From: an uncultured Pirellulaceae bacterium
GTDB taxonomy: Bacteria; Planctomycetota; Planctomycetia; Pirellulales; Pirellulaceae
DNA: 64,000 nt
NCBI GenBank assembly: GCA_937944405.1
Contig: CALDYR010000016.1
Location: 29,307 to 93,306, forward strand
Reading direction: 5' to 3'
In this document: one piece after another, positions 1-8,361 of the stretch
Layout of the letters: the number at the start of each line of letters is the position of its first letter
Position numbering within the stretch: position 1 is the first letter of the stretch
The notes under the pieces: model-generated
Database searches by the model: none
Seen by the model: the letters and a program-made list of their open reading frames with translations, nothing else
What the model was told of the DNA's origin: nothing
Translations under genes and position numbers: made by a program

Positions 1-680
1 ATTTGTTTTTGTGCCCATCAGACAACCCTTCTACCCGCAATTTTGTTACGGGCAGCGCCAACCCCGCTCCCAGTAACTACGCCGGTAACATCGGTTGGCC
101 CTCGCTTGCATCTGGATTTTCCAATGAAAACCGAGCGAAATCTTTCAACGGCGTCATACCGCTTGAGAGACCGGCCAATCCGATTGCTTGGCACGGAAAC
201 CCGAGGATTAGTTTTGGACAGATTGCCGACGGCACTTCCAACACAGCCATGGTTTCCGAACGGCTAGTGCAGACCGGTAACTCGGTCCAAGAGATCCGTA
301 GAAGCGATCCAAGATTAGGGTCGCGGCACGTGATACCGGGTGCAGCTGAACCGCTTAACTCTATTGCCAATCGGTTGCTTTCTTCCACCGATCAGCATGT
401 CATTGAGTCCGCATTTACCGGACGATCATGGAGTTCAGGGTATCCGCTGACTGCCCCAACATACGTTCATATCCTCGGCCCCAACGCTGTTCTAGGACAT
501 TTTTCGTCCAGTGAACGTGAGGGGGATTTCTTGGTATCGCCCAGTAGCAACCACGTCGGTGGCATCAACCTTGCCAGAGCCGATGGGTCGGTCACGTTTG
601 TCGGTGACGATATCGAGCGTGAAGCTTGGTGGGCTCTCGGGTCTCGCAACGATGGACGCGTGAGTCCATCGTCGAACTAA
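1..680 (+). CDS. DUF1559 domain protein, 3' part
   Basis: The reading frame is open from the first base and ends at TAA 678-680, so the 5' part lies outside the window. The visible stretch begins with FLCPSD, a recurrent motif in the middle of planctomycete DUF1559 proteins, and ends with the family's C-terminal H-x9-DG motif (HVGGINLARADG). These proteins normally begin with a type IV pilin-like N-methylation signal and are found in very large paralogous families in planctomycetes; their function is unknown, with a pseudopilin or surface-fibre role suggested. The first 46 bases after the stop separate it from the PEP-CTERM gene on the same strand, so the two may be co-transcribed. Family assignment is secure; the role is not. 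Confidence 0.85.
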   Translation, partial: LFLCPSDNPSTRNFVTGSANPAPSNYAGNIGWPSLASGFSNENRAKSFNGVIPLERPANPIAWHGNPRISFGQIADGTSNTAMVSERLVQTGNSVQEIRRSDPRLGSRHVIPGAAEPLNSIANRLLSSTDQHVIESAFTGRSWSSGYPLTAPTYVHILGPNAVLGHFSSSEREGDFLVSPSSNHVGGINLARADGSVTFVGDDIEREAWWALGSRNDGRVSPSSN

Positions 681-726
681 TTTTTCCAACAACTTTGAAA
701 TACAAATATATTAAATAGTTGCAATC

Positions 727-1569
727 ATGAAAAAATATTTTTTAGCAACCTTGCTTTTGACTTGTGCCACATCTGTCTCGCAGGGACAGGATGTCGATAT
801 TGAATTTGGGCTCGATAACTTGGCAGCCCCGACGACGGTAGTGGTCGTTTCGGGGTTGTCCAACAGTGACGGCACTCAAATTTTAGACGGTGCGTTTAGT
901 GGTTTAAGTTTTGATCCTTTGCTTCCGCCGGATTTGAGTGCAGACAACCCGGGCTTCATTACTCCAGCAAGCGAAGGTTTATTAGTTAACTCCGGTGATG
1001 AGGTTTTTGTCCGGTTCTTGAATGCGGGAACCGAATCCACAAACAGCGTCGGAGGGGGCTTCGTCAGCTTCTTTGACCCCAACAACGCGGCCGCCGGGGT
1101 CCAAGCCTTCGGCAACATCACGGTAAGCAACAGCTCAGGTGGCAGTCTATCGCTGAACGGGGCCAGCCTGTCTGGAGATGCAGCTATCTCTTTGGGATTG
1201 GGGGCTGATGGAATCACCGGAGTAAGTACTCCTCCGCCCTCTGCTGGTGAACCACCAGAAATTTTGGGAGTAGGAGAAATTCACACCCATTTGACGTTTG
1301 ATTTACAAGACGAAGCAACAACGCCCGCTGGTGTGATTGGGCTGTTCGGGCAGTTCGAAGTTGACCTTGCCGCTACTGGGCTGGACGGCGTGGCGGATGT
1401 TACTTCCTCACCATTTTTCCTGCTGTTAAACGCTAATTTGGACGACACGACGTTCCGAACACAAGGTTTTCAAGCTTTCGGGGTCACTGCGGTTCCCGAA
1501 CCTACAACCGCTGTTCTGCTGACCACGGTGGGGGCGGCTTGTGCGATCCGGCGGCGCAGACGGCCGTAA
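727..1569 (+). CDS. PEP-CTERM sorting-signal protein
   Basis: A 280-residue exported protein. The N-terminus (MKKYFLATLLLTCATSVSQG) is a signal peptide cleaved about residue 20. The C-terminus is a classic PEP-CTERM module: VPEPTTA, then a hydrophobic stretch (VLLTTVGAACA), then an arginine cluster (RRRRR). Proteins with this tail are handled by an exosortase and usually end up at the surface or in the extracellular matrix. The middle (residues 25-250) is Gly/Ser/Asp/Thr-rich with the look of a beta-sandwich and carries no motif I recognise. No exosortase gene is in the window. A strong hairpin terminator lies 35 bp after the stop. No Shine-Dalgarno is visible before the ATG. Confidence 0.8.
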   Translation: MKKYFLATLLLTCATSVSQGQDVDIEFGLDNLAAPTTVVVVSGLSNSDGTQILDGAFSGLSFDPLLPPDLSADNPGFITPASEGLLVNSGDEVFVRFLNAGTESTNSVGGGFVSFFDPNNAAAGVQAFGNITVSNSSGGSLSLNGASLSGDAAISLGLGADGITGVSTPPPSAGEPPEILGVGEIHTHLTFDLQDEATTPAGVIGLFGQFEVDLAATGLDGVADVTSSPFFLLLNANLDDTTFRTQGFQAFGVTAVPEPTTAVLLTTVGAACAIRRRRRP

Positions 1570-1603
1570 CGCGTCAGAGAAAAAGTCAGATTTCAAGCTG
1601 GAT

Positions 1604-1640
1604 ATCAACTTCGTCAATGTTTGACGGAGTTGATTTTTTT
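1604..1640 (+). terminator. Rho-independent terminator after PEP-CTERM gene
   Basis: Fourteen-base arms (1604-1617 and 1621-1634) pair with one G-T wobble around a TGT loop and are followed directly by T residues at 1634-1640. This closes transcription of the PEP-CTERM gene and implies that the next gene needs its own promoter. Confidence 0.85.
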
Positions 1641-1648
1641 ATTAGCCG

Positions 1649-4192
1649 TTGATCTTCGACCTGACCGATATTACCGAGTCCCGGAAAAGGCTTAATGTTG
1701 AATCAATTTACGGGGCTCACGCTAACCCTTTTAATGAATCTAACCCGGTATCGATATTGCAGCTTCTATTAGTGATTTTGGCTTTTCTCAGTGGTTTCGT
1801 CGCGCTGTCGCACGAACTACTTTGGACGCGCCGCTTGATTGATTTATTGGGAGCCACCGAAGCGGTAGCAGGCAGAGTTCTAGGCTTGTTTTTTTTAGGC
1901 TTGTCGATTGGTGGTTGGTTGGCGGCTCGTTATTCGCATCGAAAACAAAATTCTAGCGTTCGGCTCAGCATTGCCGAATTTTCCATCGCTGTTTTATCGC
2001 TGCCCATCATCTTCTTGCCCGATTGGGCCGATGGTTTGGTGGCCGCACTCGGAACCGATGGGATCATTTCATGGCAGGGCCACCTGTTTAAATCCATTTT
2101 GGTTGCAGGTGTTGTGATCCCCCCTTCGATAATGATGGGGATGACGATGCCGCTGTTCATCCGTGCGATGACTGAGTTAGGCGGATCGATCGATCGCGGC
2201 GGTATCTGGGTCTATACCTTCAATATGCTCGGCGGTGTTGTAGGTCTGGGAATTACGTCGACATTTTTATTGGGATACGCTGGAGTTCGTGGGGCAATGA
2301 TCTGCACTGCGGCGGGTAACTTAATCATCGCGGTCGTTGCGCTGGGACCGTGGTTGAGACGACGGCGTCAGATCCCCCACCAAGAGGCGGCAACCATTGG
2401 GTTGCCGAATGACGATTCTGCATTCCCCTCTGACGCCGCAGATCTGCGGCAAAGCGGTGCGCGGCGTCTGTTTGTACTGGCGTTCTTTTCTGGCGTGATC
2501 GTGCTGTCCGTCGAAGTGCTGGTCTTGCGTTTGTTGGCTTTAGTAGCGCCGTCTTCAATCCAAACAACCAGTGCGTTGTTAGCGAACGTCATTTTGTTTC
2601 TCGCATTGGGGGCAGCTGCAGTGATGCTGCTCAATCGATTGGGAATCTCCAAACAAATCCAATTGATCACGGGCTTGGCTGGGGGCGCGGTGGCTTGTGT
2701 CCTTTGCCCCTTGATCTTGTATGAAGTAACTGATGAATTGGTTTCCATTCGCTACTTAGCAGCCAGCAAAGGGGAAACCATTGGATCTATCGGGAGCTAC
2801 TGGTGGTGGCTGTGCTGGATCGTCGCGGTTTCTTCTGGAGCGACGATGTTTTTTGGGGGGCTCGTTTTTCCGAGCATTTTGTCGATCTTCGCGGAAAAAG
2901 ATCCCGAAGGGGGGGCGGTGGGACTGCTGTTAGCAACCAATGGCGTCGGCGGCCTAGTGGGAACTGAGCTTAGTAACCAGTTGATGATCTTCCAAATTGG
3001 AATTTACCGGGGGGTTATAATCCTCGCGGCGGCGGCGGCGTTGGTGTCGATCATCCACTGCATCTGCGAAAACCGCAAACGCACTGCGATTGGGATTGTG
3101 TTTGTAACGTTGCTGGTCGGTTTGTTGGCCATCGAGCCCTATGATAACCTGCGTTATTTAAGCCCTCGGGCTGAAAAGTCATTCAAGATCGAAGGCACGT
3201 TCTTTGGTGAAGAAGGCGTACTTTTATTAGTCCAAGATGAAACTGGGGCTCGTAGTTTGTTGATGAATAATCAGTACATTTTGGGAAGCTCTGGTGTGTC
3301 TGCCGAAGCCGCCGAACGTCGGCAACTGTTGCTGCCTTGGACGTTGTATCCCGAATCTAAAACAGCCTGTTGCCTCGGTTTTGCGACGGGAATATCCGCC
3401 AGCGGACTGGAAGGGTTGGAATCCCCTCCCAGTATCGATTCGATCGAACTTTCGGAAAAAGTTGCTGAGATTGCCAAGGAGTTTTTCAACCAACAAAATG
3501 GTTCTTATTTCCAGCGATCAACCAATCGATTATTGCTTGAGGATGCCCGAACCTTTATCGCGTGCGCTGATAGAAAATATGATTTGATTGTTGCGGACCT
3601 ATTTCGGCCCCATGGTTCTGGAGAGTCTCGACTGTTTTCCATCGAGCACTTTCGCAATGTCAAACGCGCATTGCGCTTACAAGGCCTATTCTGCCAGTGG
3701 CTGCCCGCTCATCAATTAAACAAAGCTCAGTTTGAAACCATTGCAAAGACATTTCTTCAGGTATTCCCAAACACATTAGTGGTAACTGGTGGCGTAAGTT
3801 CAGGCACCCCGACGATTGGGTTATGTGCTTGGCAGAATGACAAACATTGGAATACGAAAGATTTAGTCGAAAAGATCCAGAAGATTCGTGGCCAACATGA
3901 ACGGATAAGGGACGTTTTAGCTTTAAATCCTCAGCTTTTTATAGTCGGAACATTGCGTCCAAACTCTGTAGCATCTGCGTCGACCAATACGCTTGATAAT
4001 GCTTTGCTTGAAATTGACGCTGGGAAATTTTGGATCACCAAAGACCTGCGTCCGCAAAGAACCGCAGACAATTTGGTCAACGGGTTCCTGTCGGGAAACA
4101 ATTGGCCAAAGTTTATGAATTGGCTATACAAAAATTCTGCCCCGGTACTCGACATTCGCCACCGCGCCCAATACATGGAGCAGATAAAGTGA
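1649..4192 (+). CDS. Polytopic membrane protein fused to spermidine synthase-like domain
   Basis: The N-terminal two thirds (about residues 35-500) contain a dozen or so hydrophobic segments, starting LQLLLVILAFLSGFVALSHE, typical of the 'fused MFS/spermidine synthase' family common in planctomycetes. The C-terminal third (about 560-770) is a Rossmann methyltransferase/spermidine-synthase-like domain: IELSEKVAEIA (acidic ribose-binding position), LLLEDARTFI, YDLIVADLFRP and GLFCQWLPAHQL. The canonical GGGDG nucleotide loop is replaced by LGFATGISASGL, so true polyamine synthesis cannot be assumed. The start is uncertain: there is no ATG in the first 150 codons. TTG 1649 is only 9 bp after the terminator, and TTG 1757 just before the first membrane segment is an equally good choice. 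It is convergent with the next two genes. Confidence 0.75.
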   Translation: MIFDLTDITESRKRLNVESIYGAHANPFNESNPVSILQLLLVILAFLSGFVALSHELLWTRRLIDLLGATEAVAGRVLGLFFLGLSIGGWLAARYSHRKQNSSVRLSIAEFSIAVLSLPIIFLPDWADGLVAALGTDGIISWQGHLFKSILVAGVVIPPSIMMGMTMPLFIRAMTELGGSIDRGGIWVYTFNMLGGVVGLGITSTFLLGYAGVRGAMICTAAGNLIIAVVALGPWLRRRRQIPHQEAATIGLPNDDSAFPSDAADLRQSGARRLFVLAFFSGVIVLSVEVLVLRLLALVAPSSIQTTSALLANVILFLALGAAAVMLLNRLGISKQIQLITGLAGGAVACVLCPLILYEVTDELVSIRYLAASKGETIGSIGSYWWWLCWIVAVSSGATMFFGGLVFPSILSIFAEKDPEGGAVGLLLATNGVGGLVGTELSNQLMIFQIGIYRGVIILAAAAALVSIIHCICENRKRTAIGIVFVTLLVGLLAIEPYDNLRYLSPRAEKSFKIEGTFFGEEGVLLLVQDETGARSLLMNNQYILGSSGVSAEAAERRQLLLPWTLYPESKTACCLGFATGISASGLEGLESPPSIDSIELSEKVAEIAKEFFNQQNGSYFQRSTNRLLLEDARTFIACADRKYDLIVADLFRPHGSGESRLFSIEHFRNVKRALRLQGLFCQWLPAHQLNKAQFETIAKTFLQVFPNTLVVTGGVSSGTPTIGLCAWQNDKHWNTKDLVEKIQKIRGQHERIRDVLALNPQLFIVGTLRPNSVASASTNTLDNALLEIDAGKFWITKDLRPQRTADNLVNGFLSGNNWPKFMNWLYKNSAPVLDIRHRAQYMEQIK

Positions 4193-4339
4193 ATGGCAAT
4201 CCCAGTTTCCAGCTTCGCCCCAACCTCGCAGGGATAGCTCGACGCGCGCAAGCGGATTGCTCACCACAAAAGCAGAGTCAAAATCAGCGCCTCATTGGCC
4301 ACAATCAACAGGCTAGAAGTTTCCCATGCCTCGGTGATG

Positions 4340-4573
4340 TTATGAATTGCTGTTTTTTTTCTCCGCAAATACAGCCTTAAAGTCTGACGTCGTTTTTTGC
4401 TGACAATAGCTCAGCCATGCCACCACGCCGACCATACCGCACACAAAAGTTGCTGCTTGCAACCGCGGGCCGCCAATCAGAGCCCAACAGCAGCCTAACA
4501 ACCCGGTCAGGACCAGTAAAACGATTGCGGTGCTGCGAGCGGTTAAAATATCATTGTCGTTTGAAGTATTCAT
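4340..4573 (-). CDS. Small two-helix membrane protein
   Basis: A 77-residue protein starting MNTSNDND, with two hydrophobic segments (STAIVLLVLTGLLGCCWALI and AATFVCGMVGVVAWLSY) and a short basic tail. It starts 29 bp after the stop of the YfhO-like gene on the same strand and is probably co-transcribed with it. A GAAAG sequence precedes the ATG. The frame could open further upstream, but that would run into the YfhO coding region. Close to the 3' end there is a run of eight A residues (coding strand). A +1 change of frame there would extend the protein to TGA at 4261-4263 and add a third hydrophobic segment (SSLLIVANEALILTLLLW), so the annotated end may reflect a frameshift. Function unknown. 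Confidence 0.6.
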   Translation of the reverse strand: MNTSNDNDILTARSTAIVLLVLTGLLGCCWALIGGPRLQAATFVCGMVGVVAWLSYCQQKTTSDFKAVFAEKKNSNS

Positions 4574-4602
4574 CCCGATGTCTTTCAAAGAATTGTCAAT
4601 CA

Positions 4603-7155
4603 CTATGATTTTGATGGATTTTCCAATTGATTCTGCTCCCATTGTAACCTCATTTCGGGTTCCAATGATAGGCACGCCTGCTTTCGCCGAATAAGAATCA
4701 GTACGATCACCACCGCCAGCCACCCCCAACCCGAAATCCACCGCCCCCAGAGAAAACTGGCTGGCCGATAGACACAATTTACCTCAAACGATTTTCCACG
4801 TAGAGACTCAGGAATCGAAACGGTGCTTTCGAGTGGACCGGAGGCGTAAACATCCCGTTCTAAGACCTCACCGGTCGTCTCTGCAGAGTGGAAAAGAACC
4901 CTCCACCCACCGGTCGGCAGAAGGGGTAATCGCAACTCGGTTAGCCGGCTATCTTTGGCCGTCGCAGTGACCTTTCGGTACAGCGTTTGTCCGTGCCACG
5001 TGAATTTTTCCAGCGGTGATCTATTTTGAAGCGGAACATTGGTAAATTTCAATTCCGCTGTCCCTTCCACATCCACGATTCGCGCGTCCACCTCACGCGC
5101 GACGAACTGAGGATTGATATGGTCAAAGGCGGTTGGCCGAATCGAGGTAAAGCTTCCCCATACTTTTAAATGTGGAACCAACAGGTGGGTTTTGGGAAAC
5201 AGCATTTCTCGACGCCACAGCGCCAATTCGGCAACGCGCTGCTCTGAGCTATTAAAAAGAAACCCCCGATTTGCAAAATCCGTTTCCAATACCGATGCGG
5301 CTAATGGGCGGTTCGGATTAACCTCCCGCAGTGCTGTGATTTTACGCTGCGTTGCAGTTTTCACCGTCATCACCGCAGCATCGATCGGGTGAAGCATCCA
5401 TCGATTGTTGATGCCTACCTCGAACATCGTCATCCCGATCACCCCCACAAACAGCCATCGGTAACGCCGCCTCCGACGGCAGTCATTTTGCACTCGCACC
5501 CCATACGCGGCAACCAAGAGGCAACAGCAACAAACCACCGTGCTAAACAAGGCAAAGAAAATTGTGTACAGACTCTGTTCGAACAAAAACGGCCCAAACA
5601 ATGTCACCGTGTCGCAACTCCTCAACAGCCCAATCGTTTGCGGCAGAATTAAAACCACCACGCCCTGAAGCCCAACGATCAGCGCTAACCAGCAGAACGG
5701 AATCAATCGTTCGATACCACGGGGTCTCAATTGCACCCCCGCCAGAACACTTAGCGCTAAACAGGAAATCACCATCAGTTTCGCGGGGTAGCGAAACAGA
5801 CAGTACTTTGGCAACACCGTCACCATTAACCAATACAGCCCACCGACAGGCTGGTGGAAGGTTCCTGTTTGCGTCGGTCCTACGTTAAAGCCGCATTCAG
5901 TCATCAGCCAACTGATACCGTACCACCCAAAGGAAGCCAAACAGAACCACGCAGCGATCCATGTCAGCCAAACACGTTCTGCTCTGCCCCGCCCTTTGCG
6001 TTGGTGGCTGTAAAAGGCAAACCCTGACAACGCCAGTAACAACACTACGCACCCAAAATAGTTTGACGGCACCCAGATACGATCGGCCCCCGGAAACGCG
6101 TCGGACCAGCGCGTGTTCACCGGCGCGTCGATTCCAAAAACGTTAGGAAACAACAACCCCAGCACCGACCAAGGCTCTTGGCTGAACTGGTAAATGTCTG
6201 ACACAGGCGGACGGTCAGGCAAATTCACCAAACTGTCAAAGTCTCCATCGTAGATGTTCATCGCAACCTCACCAATCGCCCGGTCGCTTAGCCGCGCCCA
6301 CTGGATCGTCGGCAACAATTGGACCGCCGAAAGCACAGAAGTCAAAGCCACCCACACCCCCAAACAGATTACCGTGCGAATCCATGTAGCGCGTTCGGGG
6401 CGCTGAACGCCCCGAACGCCTTGGAGCCAAAACTGCTGGACGCCAAAAACCATGGTCGTCGCCGCCGCGATCAGGCCAAGGTGATAGACCATTTGTGGAT
6501 CACCGCCAAAAATCATCATGCTGCAGCAAACGCTGGCCGCGATTACGGTTGTCGCGTTTGATTTGTTTCCCACCATGATCCACACGCATCTCAGCGCCCA
6601 TGGCAACCAGGCCGCGCTGACCAAGTAAACAACATTACAGACTTGAAACAGTACGCTGCCACCAAACGCATAACTGATCGCTGCCAAGGTTGCGCCCCAT
6701 CGATTGGCGCCCATCGTTTTTGTCAGGGCGTAACTCCCTCCTGCGGCCAGCAACACATGCAACGCCAAGTACCAACTGTAACGCGCCGGAAATGATAGAA
6801 ACCGCAACCAGAAAATCGCTTTGACTGGATAAAGAAGACTGGAGGTGCCATCGGCCAACAGAGGGAATCCGGTATCCTCATAAGGCATCCACAGCGGGAA
6901 TTCTCCTTGTTGCATCTGCCAGTCTATCCATTGGAACATCGGATAGTACAAATACGTTGAATCGCGATAACCTGGGATCGCACTGCCACAGAGCATCGGC
7001 CAAAACAGCGTCAACCAAATCGCGGTGATCAAAACCACCGGCAGGAAACTAACAGCAAAGCGATAAAGTTTAGGCGATTGCGTCAAAGTTCTTTTGTCTG
7101 GCAGGGCGCGACGTTGGCGGTTGGGATACGATAAACTATAACCGCATTCACACAT
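4603..7155 (-). CDS. YfhO-like large membrane protein
   Basis: An 850-residue polytopic protein of the YfhO / GT-C-like membrane family. Visible features are a first membrane segment FLPVVLITAIWLTLFWPML, then the YfhO-type loop PGYRDSTYLYYPMFQWIDWQ followed by GEFPLWMPYEDTGFPLLAD, which matches the conserved acidic/aromatic first loop of the family. About twelve further membrane segments follow, then a soluble beta-rich C-terminal region ending in a last helix (GWLAVVIVLILIRRK). In Firmicutes YfhO glycosylates lipoteichoic acid; in planctomycetes the members are uncharacterised, and a role in envelope glycan transfer is an inference. The ATG at 7155 lacks a clear Shine-Dalgarno. The small membrane protein downstream is its likely operon partner. 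Confidence 0.75.
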   Translation of the reverse strand: MCECGYSLSYPNRQRRALPDKRTLTQSPKLYRFAVSFLPVVLITAIWLTLFWPMLCGSAIPGYRDSTYLYYPMFQWIDWQMQQGEFPLWMPYEDTGFPLLADGTSSLLYPVKAIFWLRFLSFPARYSWYLALHVLLAAGGSYALTKTMGANRWGATLAAISYAFGGSVLFQVCNVVYLVSAAWLPWALRCVWIMVGNKSNATTVIAASVCCSMMIFGGDPQMVYHLGLIAAATTMVFGVQQFWLQGVRGVQRPERATWIRTVICLGVWVALTSVLSAVQLLPTIQWARLSDRAIGEVAMNIYDGDFDSLVNLPDRPPVSDIYQFSQEPWSVLGLLFPNVFGIDAPVNTRWSDAFPGADRIWVPSNYFGCVVLLLALSGFAFYSHQRKGRGRAERVWLTWIAAWFCLASFGWYGISWLMTECGFNVGPTQTGTFHQPVGGLYWLMVTVLPKYCLFRYPAKLMVISCLALSVLAGVQLRPRGIERLIPFCWLALIVGLQGVVVLILPQTIGLLRSCDTVTLFGPFLFEQSLYTIFFALFSTVVCCCCLLVAAYGVRVQNDCRRRRRYRWLFVGVIGMTMFEVGINNRWMLHPIDAAVMTVKTATQRKITALREVNPNRPLAASVLETDFANRGFLFNSSEQRVAELALWRREMLFPKTHLLVPHLKVWGSFTSIRPTAFDHINPQFVAREVDARIVDVEGTAELKFTNVPLQNRSPLEKFTWHGQTLYRKVTATAKDSRLTELRLPLLPTGGWRVLFHSAETTGEVLERDVYASGPLESTVSIPESLRGKSFEVNCVYRPASFLWGRWISGWGWLAVVIVLILIRRKQACLSLEPEMRLQWEQNQLENPSKS

Positions 7156-7438
7156 TGCTTCAGGAGAAAGAATGATTGCGGTACGTGCTTAAAGGGTTTC
7201 GTATTTTACCGGGACCGATCGTTGCTGTTGCCGTTTAGGCCCTAATTCAACTCCGTGATCCGGTGCTCAGAAATTATTCCGTGATCGCCCACCTCATTAT
7301 TAAGCACACCGCGTTTCCAGCCGTCCCCGCCCAACCGTCCCCGCCTATTAGGCGCGTCAAGAAATCGTCGAACTCATCGCACCGCAGTCGTCGTAATTGC
7401 TTGACAAACTTCGAAACGATTTTTACGCAGAAAACAAA

Positions 7439-7750
7439 ATGGATGATCAATCTCACAGCTCACCTGACAAACTCAGCATTACCGGCCCCCAACGCCCTGC
7501 CCCCCCTACTTACGCTTGCCTGATTTACACGATGTACAATGCCGATGGAAAAGTAACCGCGCGAATCGCCAATCTCGCAGGATTCGAACTCACCGCCGCA
7601 ACCGAACGTGACGCACTGCAACGTATCTGCAAACAATTCAAATCACACCTTCTACAAAAAACAGAGGCCGGTGGAACGATTGATTGGATCGACCCGCCTT
7701 CACCGCGCAAGGACGATGAAAAGGTGCGCTCTATTCCAGTTCATCTTTGA
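7439..7750 (+). CDS. Hypothetical small acidic protein
   Basis: A 103-residue protein starting MDDQSHSSPDKL. An ATG-equivalent start is possible 14 codons upstream, but that stretch holds a TTGACA hexamer (7403-7408) that may be a -35 element, which favours the downstream ATG. The core (PTYACLIYTMYNADGKVTARIANLAGFELTA, then ERDALQRICKQFKSHLLQK) has the pattern of a small alpha/beta domain; small proteins of this type recur in planctomycetes. No catalytic motif or signal peptide. It lies divergent from the YfhO gene and 90 bp upstream of the zinc-ribbon membrane gene. Codon use and composition resemble the neighbours. Function unknown. Confidence 0.55.
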   Translation: MDDQSHSSPDKLSITGPQRPAPPTYACLIYTMYNADGKVTARIANLAGFELTAATERDALQRICKQFKSHLLQKTEAGGTIDWIDPPSPRKDDEKVRSIPVHL

Positions 7751-7840
7751 TGATTGATCGGGTCGGTTGAGGGTGCCCTTGGCTTATTGGCCCCTATGAG
7801 TAGTTGTGTTTAATAAGTCTTCAAAAAAACAGGAAATTCC

Positions 7841-8203
7841 ATGCGTCCCTGTAACCAATGCCGAACGCCAATCAGCAACGGGGAAGAGTTTTGTGAGTCC
7901 TGCCTATCGCGCCCCGATATCAAACAAAAGCCGGCGATTTTAAGCCCTCCAGATGGCGAACAAAACAGTCATGCCGACCGACGCGCGGAAGAGCAAAACG
8001 GAGCATGGTCTTGGGGTGGGGCGCTGTTGGAATTTCTAATTGAAGGCGTCGGGGGCATCGTCTGGCTGATTTTAGCGGCAGCGTTTTTTGGTCTGTGCAC
8101 GCTGTTGTCGTTCCAAACTGCCGTGTGGGTGTTTTTAGCGTTCGTAATCGCTGGCGTTTTTATCGCGTTACTCGCATCCGGAGGAATGGACATTTTTGGG
8201 TAG
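7841..8203 (+). CDS. Zinc-ribbon membrane protein
   Basis: A 120-residue protein with an N-terminal zinc-ribbon knuckle pair (C4-x2-C7 and C18-x2-C21 in MRPCNQCRTPISNGEEFCESC), a polar linker (residues 25-60) and two C-terminal membrane segments (about 68-90 and 91-116). The design of a cytoplasmic zinc ribbon anchored by two helices is common among small planctomycete proteins of unknown role. Upstream is GGAAATTCC, which offers only a weak ribosome site. It is convergent with metH, 158 bp away. Confidence 0.65.
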   Translation: MRPCNQCRTPISNGEEFCESCLSRPDIKQKPAILSPPDGEQNSHADRRAEEQNGAWSWGGALLEFLIEGVGGIVWLILAAAFFGLCTLLSFQTAVWVFLAFVIAGVFIALLASGGMDIFG

Positions 8204-8361
8204 CAATTTCATGCCTACGTCCCCTTAAAGCCACCAATCACCAACACCGCAAAGCACCAACTCCTCACAGCGGTATGTTTTTCGTCCCTCCGCGTCGTGG
8301 CCACTATGTGCCGCGCCCATCTCAAATCAACCCATCTCAATCAATTCGCTGCCGCGACTGG

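Noticed and set aside
4340..4777. Longer 145-codon version of the small membrane protein
   Set aside because: The extra 68 codons overlap the YfhO coding region out of frame; ATG 4573 fits operon spacing.
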